A stretch of DNA of 64,000 nt from Paenibacillus pabuli (GTDB lineage Bacteria; Bacillota; Bacilli; Paenibacillales; Paenibacillaceae): the NCBI RefSeq assembly GCF_023101145.1, contig NZ_CP073714.1, forward strand, positions 5,766,001-5,830,000, read 5' to 3'. Below, piece after piece: positions 33,329 to 41,731 of this stretch. The translations under genes and the position numbers were made by a program. Position 1 is the stretch's first letter; each line of letters begins with the position of its first letter. The notes beneath the pieces were generated by a model. That model was given only the letters and a program-made list of their open reading frames with translations, made no database searches and had not been told where the DNA came from.

Positions 33329-33898
33329 ATGGGTGAGAAAATAGACAGAAGGATTGCTAAAACAAAGGAAGCCATCTTTCATGCCTTCGAGTCTTTAATA
33401 GCAGAGAAGAACTTTGAAGATATTACGATTAATGAGATCGCAGATCGAGCTAACGTCAATAGAGGTACAGTATATTTTCATTATCGAGACAAATACGATC
33501 TTTTAAACAAATGTATGGAAGAGAATTTAAACAATATTATCTCGGTTATCACGACAATAAACTCTGACGGAGAAACCGTTGATTTAATTCAAGATTCGTT
33601 CTTGCCAGTTATTCGTTATTTCCAAGAGAACCAATCTTTTTACGCTTCAATGCTTTTAAATAAAGGAATACCTGCATTTCGTGTTCGGATGTCGGAGATG
33701 GTGGCATCACACATAACAATTCATATTAACATGGATGGAGACAATCAGAATTACAGCAAAGAATTTCTTACTCAATTTATGACCTCAGCTTTTGTTGGAG
33801 TAATTGAATGGTGGATCTTAAACGGTATGCCTCAATCACCGGAGTATTTCGCAGAGCAATTGTGGGGGCTTTTAAAAAGAAATCAAGTAATTAATTGA
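33329..33898 (+). CDS. TetR-family regulator
   Basis: The 189-residue protein has the helix-turn-helix ITINEIADRANVNRGTVYFH then YRDKYDLLNK and a TetR_C_7-type C terminus (FVGVIEWWILNGMPQSP). It should repress the divergent SnoaL-like gene and itself. GTGGAGG lies 8 bases before the ATG at 33329, which I prefer to the earlier in-frame start at 33308. It is the third regulator of this subfamily in 6 kb. Confidence 0.9.
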   Translation: MGEKIDRRIAKTKEAIFHAFESLIAEKNFEDITINEIADRANVNRGTVYFHYRDKYDLLNKCMEENLNNIISVITTINSDGETVDLIQDSFLPVIRYFQENQSFYASMLLNKGIPAFRVRMSEMVASHITIHINMDGDNQNYSKEFLTQFMTSAFVGVIEWWILNGMPQSPEYFAEQLWGLLKRNQVIN

Positions 33899-33984
33899 TA
33901 ACCTTTAAAACAAAACGTTTAGTGTAGAGTTACATGTTCGGATGAAATCAAATAACCCTAACCTCTAATTTAACTTAGTTTTGT

Positions 33985-34030
33985 ACATAAAAAGAACAAC
34001 AATCACTTTTGACTGTTGTTCTTTTTATGT
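33985..34030. terminator. Perfect 17-bp hairpin terminator
   Basis: ACATAAAAAGAACAACA and TGTTGTTCTTTTTATGT are exact inverses with a 12-base loop. It lies 87 bases after the TetR stop and is U-rich in both directions. Confidence 0.85.
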
Positions 34031-34250
34031 ATTCAGTTCGTTTTTCACAAAGATAACTGTAACAATTTTTTTCAAAAGAGACGACATCTATTTTGATATT
34101 GGCTATGATGAGTGCTCAATCTCGCTTATAAGCAACTCAATTTAATCAAAAAGCGAAACCAGCGTATTTATTGGAGCCATTTAGCAGATGTTGATACTTG
34201 TTATCAAGAGCAACATATATTATCGGATTCAGAACCGTAAAGTGTTTCTA
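34031..34250. other. Spacer without a convincing gene
   Basis: A plus-strand frame without a start reads KKRNQRIYWSHLADVDTC then YQEQHILSDSEP and stops at about 34240. It may be the end of a lost gene, since a hairpin follows it, but I cannot identify it. Confidence 0.25.
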
Positions 34251-34283
34251 CGATGGAACTAAAGCTCTTCGTTAGTTCCATCG
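34251..34283. terminator. Hairpin directly after the AraC stop codon
   Basis: CGATGGAACTAA and TTAGTTCCATCG are perfect inverses (12 bp). The hairpin touches the stop codon of the minus-strand AraC gene. The T-run is on the plus strand side, so its direction is unclear. Confidence 0.55.
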
Positions 34284-35132
34284 TTACTTTTTCTTAACTG
34301 GTATCCAGATCTCACCCTGTGTATGCCCCGGCATTCCATAATACATTTCGAATTGAGGACCCTCTACCTGTTCGTATCCAGATGTCGGGAACCATTCGGT
34401 ATATACCCGTTCCCATAGTTTTTGTAAATCACATTGTGGCTCCGGGAAAATAGCAAATGTTAAAGCTGGAACAGATAGCTTTGTAAATCTTTTCGGAATT
34501 TCAAGTCCCTTTGGTAGATGATAGCATACCATATATTTGAATGATTCTCCTGTATGGTCATATAGGGCAGCATGCAGCACGGTATTACCAAACCGTCCTA
34601 GCAACTCGTTCATTAAATCCACACTGCCGTCCTCATCACATTGTTTACGGAACTGAGGAACATCAGTAAATGACATTTGCAAATCCTGACTAACAAGACC
34701 ATAAACGCCGAACATCTCAAAAGCTCCTCTTTGTTCTATCCGGTAATTCATCTCGACATCTCCTCTTATTGAGATATGAAAGGACATTCGAGGATAGGCT
34801 TTTAAGGAAACGCCTTTATCGCGCGCAGATATCGGCATAATCCCATGGAGATTCTTAAACGCCCGTGCGAACGCTTCCGGCGATTGGTATCCATATTTCA
34901 TAGCAACATCGATTACCCTTGCATCGGTTGTCTGCAATTCAAAAGCCGCTAATGTCAAACGACGACGTCGGATGTACTCGGATAACGTGATTCCGGTGAT
35001 GAACGGGAACATTCGTTGAAAATGATACGTAGAGCAGCAGGCAATCTGCGCTATGTCATCATATGAGATATTGTTCGCCAAATTCGTTTCGATATGATCC
35101 ATTGCGCTTTTCATTCTCTCCAACCAATCCAT
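34284..35132 (-). CDS. AraC-family regulator with GyrI-like effector domain
   Basis: The 282-residue protein repeats the plan of the gene at 26204: two helix-turn-helix motifs (YDDIAQIACCSTYHFQRMF, VIDVAMKYGYQSPEAFARAF) and a GyrI-like C-terminal domain (MNYRIEQRGAFEMFGVYG to EIWIPVKKK). Both begin MDWL.RM and share most of the DNA-binding part, so they are paralogues. GGGAGGGAG lies 6 bases before the ATG at 35132; a longer frame to 35201 lacks the family start. The 5' side faces a full repeat element. Confidence 0.9.
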   Translation of the reverse strand: MDWLERMKSAMDHIETNLANNISYDDIAQIACCSTYHFQRMFPFITGITLSEYIRRRRLTLAAFELQTTDARVIDVAMKYGYQSPEAFARAFKNLHGIMPISARDKGVSLKAYPRMSFHISIRGDVEMNYRIEQRGAFEMFGVYGLVSQDLQMSFTDVPQFRKQCDEDGSVDLMNELLGRFGNTVLHAALYDHTGESFKYMVCYHLPKGLEIPKRFTKLSVPALTFAIFPEPQCDLQKLWERVYTEWFPTSGYEQVEGPQFEMYYGMPGHTQGEIWIPVKKK

Positions 35133-35277
35133 CGTTCTCCCTCCCTTCGAGTTAAATACTATCGTAAATAAAAAAGACTTTCCGTGCATTTCCTGCACCA
35201 AATTGTCAGCATCGTTCGCATCCCGTGAAGACCAATCCCAGCAAATCTTGTCTAATTAGGTTCTGCCTCGTCACCAC

Positions 35278-35371
35278 GATAACCTGCCCGTTAGCTGAAT
35301 AAAAGCAGCCGATCACATGGATCGGCTGCCTACTTGGCATTATTGACTTATCGTTTCCCGTTAGTTGAACG
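35278..35371 (+). repeat. Repeat element, best full copy
   Basis: Left arm AACCTGCCCGTTAGCTGAAT, hairpin GCAGCCGATC/GATCGGCTGC with loop ACATG, right arm TTATCGTTTCCCGTTAGTTG then AAC. Core to core the arms are about 68 bases apart. I used this copy as the reference for the family. Confidence 0.92.
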
Positions 35372-35471
35372 CATCAATAGAATTAAATGCAAACATTATT
35401 TCTGCTTCACAAACCCATTCATTGTTTACCATTTCCGATTTTGTTCCTTTGACAATCTGTCCCTTGGTTCC

Positions 35472-36242
35472 CTATTTTGTTTTTTTAGCAGCATGGCGGT
35501 AATATTTTATCACCCTGCGATACATTGTCTTATCCTTTAATTGATTGAAAATATAAGGGTCCGGTTTAACATTCACCTCAATAATCCAGGGTTTCAACCT
35601 CCGGTCCAGCCCGATATCCACGCCGATTTGCTTCAGGTACGGGTATTTTTTCTTCATGTGGCGTGCAATACGTAATCCAAGCTCATTCATCTCCTGGATG
35701 AGTTCATTTCTGCGTTTCAGGGATGCATGAGATTCCAGCAGTCTGTGAACATCCATTGGTTTACCACCGCTGTGATAATTGGTCACGATTTTTTTCGGAT
35801 GACCGAGTCGGCCGATGACTCCCGTAGCCTCCCACTGATTGTTGGGACTTAACTGTATCATGACTCTGATATCAAAACGCCTCTTGTTGTGCTTAAGCAG
35901 ATCGATTCCTCTCTGAATGAGATAGCTTCTTTTATGCACCAGACGTGCAAGACTTGCATGGAACGAGTCAAAGTTGTCAAATGTCAGGCGTTTTTGTTCA
36001 ATCTGATAGGCAAAATTCTGATGACTCACCATCTCCGCCTTTATGACACCCATTCCGTAAGTGCCAATCTCAGGTTTAATATAAACCATTCCGTATCTGC
36101 TGATCATGGACCGCAGATTGGCTTTGTTATATCGCTGCGTATCAGGTATAAATGGTTTGATGGAACCATTATTGAGGATCACTTTTGTTTTCAACCATTT
36201 GCTTCTTAACGGCTTCAATTTATCAACCCCCATATAACACAC
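35472..36242 (-). CDS. YheC/YheD-type ATP-grasp protein (spore coat associated)
   Basis: The protein of about 256 residues has an ATP-grasp fold of the YheCD group: VYIKPEIGTYGMGVIK (nucleotide-binding strand), RSYLIQRGIDLL, FDIRVMIQL and KPWIIEVNVKPDP (metal-binding N and D). In Bacillus, YheC and YheD associate with the forming spore coat. The frame extends to 36329; a GTG at 36242 has GGGAG 5 bases upstream and an ATG follows at 36233. It is divergent from a glycosyltransferase-like gene and mannose-nucleotide enzyme, which fits a cell-surface or coat role. Confidence 0.83.
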   Translation of the reverse strand: MCYMGVDKLKPLRSKWLKTKVILNNGSIKPFIPDTQRYNKANLRSMISRYGMVYIKPEIGTYGMGVIKAEMVSHQNFAYQIEQKRLTFDNFDSFHASLARLVHKRSYLIQRGIDLLKHNKRRFDIRVMIQLSPNNQWEATGVIGRLGHPKKIVTNYHSGGKPMDVHRLLESHASLKRRNELIQEMNELGLRIARHMKKKYPYLKQIGVDIGLDRRLKPWIIEVNVKPDPYIFNQLKDKTMYRRVIKYYRHAAKKTK

Positions 36243-36434
36243 ACTTCTCCCTTCAGCAAATGAATCAAACCCTGCTGTTTCATCAAGATCATGCATTATA
36301 TGTAATACCGATAAAACAACCCTAAACAAATGCCCTTATTCGTAAAAACGGTATATTCGCACATGCCCTGACCAAACCAATTTTGCACACATATCATGAA
36401 CAAGACGTAACCATTTGTGCAAGGAGTTGAGAAG

Positions 36435-37250
36435 ATGCCAGTTCAGCATGGAATACAGTTAAAACGTGCGCCTATGATCGATGTTCTTATACCTGCGATC
36501 GAAAAAGATTTGAGCACCCTTCCCCAAGTTATTGATAATATTCGCCGTTATGTACGGCATCCGATTGGACAGATTTATATTGTTTCCCCGACCAGCAACA
36601 AAATCAGAAACCTTTGTTCCCGCAAACACTGCATTTTTGTTAACGAGCGGTCAGTCCTGCCTATCACCAAAAACGATATACACTATCAATCATCCCGCTG
36701 GGACCGCTCAGGCTGGTTATATCAACAACTGCTTAAAATGAACGGGGATCACATTGTGAGAGCGAAGCACTTTCTCGTGATGGATGCGGATACGGTGCTC
36801 ATTAGACCTCATACATTTATTGTTGAAAATAAGACGGTATTTTACTGTCGCGACTGGAGTCAGCCAGAATATTTCAACACCTACCGCAAGCTGTTAGACA
36901 TGAAAGCACCGCGCCCACGCTCTTTTGTCACCCATTATATGCTGTTCGAAAAATCGAAACTCTCTGCTTTGAAAAAGAAAATCGAAACGATCCATCAGCT
37001 ACCATGGTACAAAGCGATTATCTCGAATATCAATAAGAAGAAGCAGTTTGGGTTCTCCGAGTATGAGACCTATGCCAATTTTATGTATTCGAAGAACCCG
37101 GCCAGCATGATCCTGAAAAGTTCCATGAATAAAAGTCTGAACATGAACGCTTCTTCGTTAAAAGAACAACAAATTCGCAATTTTGCGCTTAAATACCGAT
37201 CTCTTTCCTTTCACAAACGTAAAATCTATAGCAAAACTCCCCGAGCTTAA
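36435..37250 (+). CDS. DUF6492-type putative glycosyltransferase
   Basis: The 271-residue protein has MIDVLIPAIEKDLSTLPQVI near the N terminus and a DxD-like FLVMDADTVLIRP in the middle, as in nucleotide-sugar transferases, then FYCRDWSQPEYFNTY. It probably adds a sugar to a surface polymer. AAGGAG lies 9 bases before the ATG at 36435. The next gene starts 11 bases after the stop and makes GDP-mannose, so the two form an operon and mannose is a sensible donor sugar. Confidence 0.8.
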   Translation: MPVQHGIQLKRAPMIDVLIPAIEKDLSTLPQVIDNIRRYVRHPIGQIYIVSPTSNKIRNLCSRKHCIFVNERSVLPITKNDIHYQSSRWDRSGWLYQQLLKMNGDHIVRAKHFLVMDADTVLIRPHTFIVENKTVFYCRDWSQPEYFNTYRKLLDMKAPRPRSFVTHYMLFEKSKLSALKKKIETIHQLPWYKAIISNINKKKQFGFSEYETYANFMYSKNPASMILKSSMNKSLNMNASSLKEQQIRNFALKYRSLSFHKRKIYSKTPRA

Positions 37251-37261
37251 GGAGGAAGCCC

Positions 37262-38641
37262 ATGCATATCGTACTGCTATGTGGCGGCTCAGGCAAAAGG
37301 CTTTGGCCGCTGTCCAATGAGCTTCGCTCCAAGCTGTTCGTGGATATACTTCCGTCACCTGCAGGTGGGAGGGAATCCATGATCAGCAGAGTATGCCGCC
37401 AGCTTGACAGCTCAGGCTTACTGGACTCAACGCTCATCATTTCACATCAGGACCAGACCGACATTACAACCCGTCATACCAAAGGCAAGATACCTGTCAT
37501 TGGAGAACCTTTCAAGCGAGGAACTTTTACCGCAGCTGCCTTGGCGGCCTTGTATCTGAAATCCTCCGGCGCGGCTGAACCTGACGATATGATTTGTATC
37601 GCGCCAGCGGATGTGTTCGCCGATGAGGACTTTTTCAGGAGTTTCAAATTACTTCCGGATATATTGAAACAGACTCATGCCGATATCATTTTAATTGGGA
37701 CAAGGCCCACATACGCTTCAGAACAATATGGATATATCCTGCCAGGAAGAAAAGAACCTAATGGGTATGCACCGGTTACACAATTCATAGAGAAACCTGA
37801 ATTGGATGCCGCTGAAACCCTGCTACAACATGGCGCATTGTGGAACTGCGGGGTGTATGCCTTTTCTCTTGCGTTTATGTTGTCCCATATTGAAAAAAAT
37901 GGCCTTCCGGTTCATTACGAACAATTGTTAACCCTGTATGAACAGTTGCCTGAACGCAGTTTTGACAAACAAGTTGCTGAACAAACGCAACGGGCTGTTG
38001 TACTGCCATATGAGGGTGTATGGCAGGATATCGGGAGCTGGGATGCTCTGTGTAATCAGTTGGATTCCAATGTATTGGGACACGGCAGAATATCCGAATC
38101 CTCCCCGGATTCCTACATCGTTAACGAGCTCCCTTATCCGATCCACGTCATCGGAGTCCCAGGAATTATCACTGTCGCAAGTCCGGACGGAATTCTCATA
38201 GCCAACAAAAAAAATTCAAATGAAATTAAAGAGCAATTGGGCAGTATTCCACTGCAACCGATGTACGTCGAGGCAACTTGGGGCAGCTATCGGGTCATGG
38301 AGAGATTGGTAGAAGACGAAAATACAACCGTAACCACATTGAATATGACGCTTTTGCCTGGCAAACATATCGGATTACGCCAGCATCGATTAGGGTGCCG
38401 AGCATGGACTGTAATTTCAGGCAGTGGGCAGGTGCTTATTAACGGGCAGATCAGGCAGGTGACCACAGGCAATCAGTTTGCGATTACCTTGAATAGCCTC
38501 TTTTCTATTCTGGCCGAAACCAGGATGGTAATTCTTGAGGTCCAGCTTGGCGTACCGGAGAATGAGGACAGCATGCCTTATGAAGCAGAGGATTGGAAGG
38601 TAATGATTGAGCGTGCAGGATCTTATAAATCACCGGATTAA
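37262..38641 (+). CDS. manC: Mannose-1-phosphate guanylyltransferase / mannose-6-phosphate isomerase
   Basis: The 459-residue protein has the nucleotidyltransferase start LLCGGSGKRLWPLS, then FKRGTFTAAALAALYL, IEKPELDAA and GVWQDIGSWDAL, and a C-terminal cupin domain (WGSYRVMER, LRQHRLGCRAWTVISGSGQV). It makes GDP-mannose from mannose 1-phosphate and GTP; the cupin gives phosphomannose isomerase activity in bifunctional members. The normal RxPK after the glycine loop reads NELRSKLF here. AAGGAGG lies 7 bases before ATG. Operon with the glycosyltransferase at 36435. Confidence 0.9.
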   Translation: MHIVLLCGGSGKRLWPLSNELRSKLFVDILPSPAGGRESMISRVCRQLDSSGLLDSTLIISHQDQTDITTRHTKGKIPVIGEPFKRGTFTAAALAALYLKSSGAAEPDDMICIAPADVFADEDFFRSFKLLPDILKQTHADIILIGTRPTYASEQYGYILPGRKEPNGYAPVTQFIEKPELDAAETLLQHGALWNCGVYAFSLAFMLSHIEKNGLPVHYEQLLTLYEQLPERSFDKQVAEQTQRAVVLPYEGVWQDIGSWDALCNQLDSNVLGHGRISESSPDSYIVNELPYPIHVIGVPGIITVASPDGILIANKKNSNEIKEQLGSIPLQPMYVEATWGSYRVMERLVEDENTTVTTLNMTLLPGKHIGLRQHRLGCRAWTVISGSGQVLINGQIRQVTTGNQFAITLNSLFSILAETRMVILEVQLGVPENEDSMPYEAEDWKVMIERAGSYKSPD

Positions 38642-38795
38642 TGCAAGATGAAGAAAAAAGCCGCCCATATGGCGACTCCTTATGCTTTCTAGACAAAGGT
38701 AAGCCTAACGGAAAGAGCTTTATCGTCTTTCATACTCGTGAAAGGCTGGAAGCTTTCCGCAGTATTTGTTTGAGGTTCGAATGAAAAATCTTGAC

Positions 38796-38879
38796 AAACT
38801 ATTAGCTGGTTTAGTTGAACAAAAGCAGCCGATCACATGGATCAGCTGCTTCTTTCATTTTCCGATAATTTAATAAAAC
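38796..38879 (+). repeat. Repeat element, full, right arm worn
   Basis: Left arm ATTAGCTGGTTTAGTTGAAC, hairpin GCAGCCGATC/GATCAGCTGC with loop ACATG and TTCTTTC after it, right arm TTTTCCGATAATTTAATA. The right arm ends 7 bases before the stop of the SLH protein gene. Confidence 0.82.
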
Positions 38880-38885
38880 AAAGAT

Positions 38886-40100
38886 CTAGGAATAATTCAA
38901 AGCAGTCTTTAATGGTGCTACCATTATATGATAGAGTACTTTGGTTTCATCATCGACAATAAACGTGATCGTATACACATCTTCAATATTTTGAATTGGA
39001 TCATAGATTGAAATATCCTGATAGGTACCATCGTTCATCTTTATGTAAAAATACTCCAAGATCCCTTGGCGGCTCACTCCAGCTGACCCATATCGGTTTA
39101 TAATATCTGATAAGGTACTTTTACCCAATACAATTTCTTTTTTTGTAAGTAGTGAAATAGCTGTATTAGGGGAAACATCCATGTCTGAGTCCGTACTCCA
39201 ACCATCCAATTCTCCACTCTGGTTAAAGTGTGCATTGAATAACGGATAGATATTATAATTAAAGATATTCTGCTCTGTCGATTCTCCAAATTGTTCATCA
39301 ATGGATTTTTTCGAGTCTCCAAATTTAAGATCTGAAAAATCGCCATGCATGAACAAATTAAAATCCTCATCAGTGACGGGCTCTGTACTGAAATCAGGAA
39401 TCACCTCAGTAGGTATATCAATCATATCAGGAAGAAGACTGAGGTCCGTAGGAACTCTTGGTCTTTCATAAATCTTAAGTTTTCCATGAAAAGCAAGCTG
39501 ACGTATCCATTGAAGTGCTTCTGCCCTGGAAAGTGTGCTTTTCTCATCAAACTGCTCCGGAGAATTAGCTTTACTATTGGATAATCCATGTCCGATCAGA
39601 TAGGTAACAGCATATTGACCAGTATAATGAACACCTTGAGATGCACTGATAATTTCGGCAACACGCAGTTTTGTAATCGGCTTCATTCTCATCGCAAAGT
39701 TGTTTTCTCCAGTTGTCGGATGGTTGTATAGTTTAGCTATCCTGTAGGGGCCTTCTGTCCAACTCTCACTGGGAAGATATGCACTATTTGCACTTGCATT
39801 TGGAATAGCCACCCCCATTGCCCTGTACAACATTTTGAGGAATTCAGCCTCTGTTATTACTTGGTCGGGCTTAAGGCTGTCATCAGAATATCCATTGATA
39901 ATATTTTGAGAGATACCCCATTGAAATAGACGCTTGGCCCAGTGTTCGTTCATGTTCATTACTGGGGTTCCTTTCCATTCCCAAGTGACTATATCTTTGT
40001 CATTCTGCTCATGTATCTCGGATCCGGCTACTGCAGTTGTAGATCCCAATAGTAATGTGGCTAAAACAAAGCAAGCGGTCATACGTTTAAGAATTATCAT
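38886..40100 (-). CDS. Secreted SLH-domain protein
   Basis: The 404-residue protein has a signal peptide (CFVLATLLLGSTTAVAGSE) and SLH-type repeats in the first 200 residues (EHWAKRLFQWGISQNIINGY, ITEAEFLKMLYRAMG, STLSRAEALQWIRQLAF), which attach proteins to pyruvylated cell-wall polymer. The C-terminal half (VTDEDFNLFMHGDFSDLKFG onwards) has no known domain but contains two similar beta blocks. AAGGACGG lies 8 bases before ATG. It is a single gene between repeat elements. A wall-bound binding protein is the likely role. Confidence 0.82.
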   Translation of the reverse strand: MIILKRMTACFVLATLLLGSTTAVAGSEIHEQNDKDIVTWEWKGTPVMNMNEHWAKRLFQWGISQNIINGYSDDSLKPDQVITEAEFLKMLYRAMGVAIPNASANSAYLPSESWTEGPYRIAKLYNHPTTGENNFAMRMKPITKLRVAEIISASQGVHYTGQYAVTYLIGHGLSNSKANSPEQFDEKSTLSRAEALQWIRQLAFHGKLKIYERPRVPTDLSLLPDMIDIPTEVIPDFSTEPVTDEDFNLFMHGDFSDLKFGDSKKSIDEQFGESTEQNIFNYNIYPLFNAHFNQSGELDGWSTDSDMDVSPNTAISLLTKKEIVLGKSTLSDIINRYGSAGVSRQGILEYFYIKMNDGTYQDISIYDPIQNIEDVYTITFIVDDETKVLYHIMVAPLKTALNYS

Positions 40101-40201
40101 TATCGTACCGTCCTTCTGGATATAATCGTAACTATAAATACTTATCGGGTGCTTGGCTTATTATGTAAAGGACCGTATTTCCCTTTAGTTTTAATCATAT
40201 A

Positions 40202-40670
40202 TCACACGAATTCAATTAACTTCCTATCTATTTCTGCGATATCACCGATCTCCGATGTACCATCCCAAAGGATAATTGAAGAAGCTTCATCGTTTTCAAC
40301 AAAATCATCAAGTTGATACAATTCACCCATAAACAGAGCCCCATATTCTGTTCGTTCAGGTCCATGAAAACTGGGTTGAAGTCTAAACTTCATTAGTCCT
40401 TTGAACTCAGCCGTCTCGATTTTTTGATTGGTTTCCTCAAATAATTCTCTAATTACACATTGTTGAGCATTCTCTCCGGCTTCAATAATACCTCCCGGCA
40501 GTTCCCAGTTCTTTCTCCACTTATTCTGCATGAAAAGGTACTTTCCTTGGCACTTCACCACGATTAGAGCATGTTAGTGGAGCATCCAATGTAATCGGAA
40601 TGACCTTATCATACTCTATATTAATAAATTCCAAAAAAATATTACCTCTTGAATCTGTCATGATTGCCAT
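40202..40670 (-). pseudogene. Nudix hydrolase gene with a frameshift near its start
   Basis: An ATG at 40670 with GGAGGAG upstream opens MAIMTDSRGNIFLEF..., which ends as ...LDAPLT. From about 40575 the conserved reading moves to another frame (HALIVVKCQGKYLFM, then KWRKNWELPGGIIEAGENAQ, VIRELFEETN), which is an intact Nudix box (G-x5-E...REL-x-EE). Two lost bases in the ACN codon before HAL would explain the shift. A GTG at 40561 could give a 119-residue truncated protein. The Nudix part itself looks intact, so loss may be recent. Confidence 0.7.
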
Positions 40671-40707
40671 TTTTACTCCTCCATTTCTTTTGTAACAAAA
40701 AATAAAA

Positions 40708-40796
40708 AACGCGCTAGACCTAGGTCCCGCGTTGCATATATCGGCTACCTTTTTTGGATATTTTTAAGCTATTGTTTCGCGTTAGCTTAATGATAC
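40708..40796 (+). repeat. Repeat element, hairpin and right arm reaching into GNAT gene
   Basis: AACGCG and CGCGTT pair, with CCTAGG in the loop; right arm TATTGTTTCGCGTTAGCTTA (40771-40790). The right arm covers the last codons and stop of the GNAT gene. There is no clear left arm. Confidence 0.7.
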
Positions 40797-41273
40797 CCCA
40801 TCATTTTGTAACAAAAAAATCCCTTGTTCTGCTCCAAACCTCTGGATTGTCCTTTCAATTTTCATTCCTACTCGCTCTAAAAGTTTGCATGAACCTAAAT
40901 TTGCGATTTGTGTTTCAGCCAAAAGTTTGCTTATTCCCAACTCCGCGAAAGCATATTTAATAACTCTAATGGTAACTTCTGATGCTAACCCTTGCCCCCA
41001 GTAGGAAGGAAGAAATTCATATGACAATTCTGTCCCACCATCAATATGCTTATCCAGGGATACCAACCCAATAAATTGATTACTCTTTTTTAACCGGACA
41101 ACCCAATAAAACGAATCTGTTTTATCATTACGATTTAAAGTATCGAGAAATTTTGCATGAGTATGTTCTTCAGGAATGATTCCGCCTAGATATTTTCTAA
41201 CTTGCTCGTTGGTATATATCTGAACCACATCTTCGAAATCATTCTGAGTTACTTCATTAAGATAACACCTCAA
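40782..41273 (-). CDS. RimJ/RimL-type GNAT acetyltransferase
   Basis: The 163-residue protein has YWVVRLKKSNQFIGLVSL, SYEFLPSYWGQGLASEV (acetyl-CoA loop WGQGLA) and KLLAETQIANLGSCKLLERV, the ribosomal-protein acetyltransferase pattern. The start is unclear. TTG at 41273 is far (17 bases) from the GGAGG site; an in-frame ATA at 41282 is 8 bases from it and gives ETLRCYLNEVTQNDF, close to family starts. So this could be a true ATA start or a mutated ATG. The C-terminal DGVSLS is encoded by the repeat arm. Confidence 0.8.
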   Translation of the reverse strand: MRCYLNEVTQNDFEDVVQIYTNEQVRKYLGGIIPEEHTHAKFLDTLNRNDKTDSFYWVVRLKKSNQFIGLVSLDKHIDGGTELSYEFLPSYWGQGLASEVTIRVIKYAFAELGISKLLAETQIANLGSCKLLERVGMKIERTIQRFGAEQGIFLLQNDGVSLS

Positions 41274-41400
41274 AGTTTCTATTGTTCTTACCTCCTATTT
41301 TAATCACTGGTTGTACTACCTAATTTTTTTATTGCGTTTGATGAGTTAAAGTGTTTTTGCATTCTATGTATCCAATATTATTGTATTCTATAATAACATT

Positions 41401-41460
41401 GAGCTAACTTGCCCGTTAGATAAATACAACTAAGGTTATTTAACTAGAATTTCAATTGGA
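41401..41460 (+). repeat. Left arm plus shared gene-end segment, second copy
   Basis: TAACTTGCCCGTTAGATAAA is a left arm; the following CTAAGGTTATTTAAC and AATTTCAATTGGATTCAT match the segment after the arm at 18604. On the minus strand it encodes KMNPIEILVK and a stop. The rest to 41731 shows no gene. Confidence 0.7.
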
Positions 41461-41731
41461 TTCATCTTGTAAAGATAAAAACCATTAAAACAATCCGTTT
41501 AGACAAGGGCATTTCCTCGTATGAAAGCAATAAGAAAATACGATTGTATTAAGTGAGATAGAGTTGTCCATATGGAGCTTCACAACCTATATCTATTGCA
41601 GCAATATGATAGATTATTGTAATTCGATTCCATATCATTGGTAAATTGTACAGATAGATCTATTCCCTTTTTTTGTGATAGTATCGCTAATGTTGTGTAC
41701 ATTACAAAAATAATTATAGGGGCATACTTAA

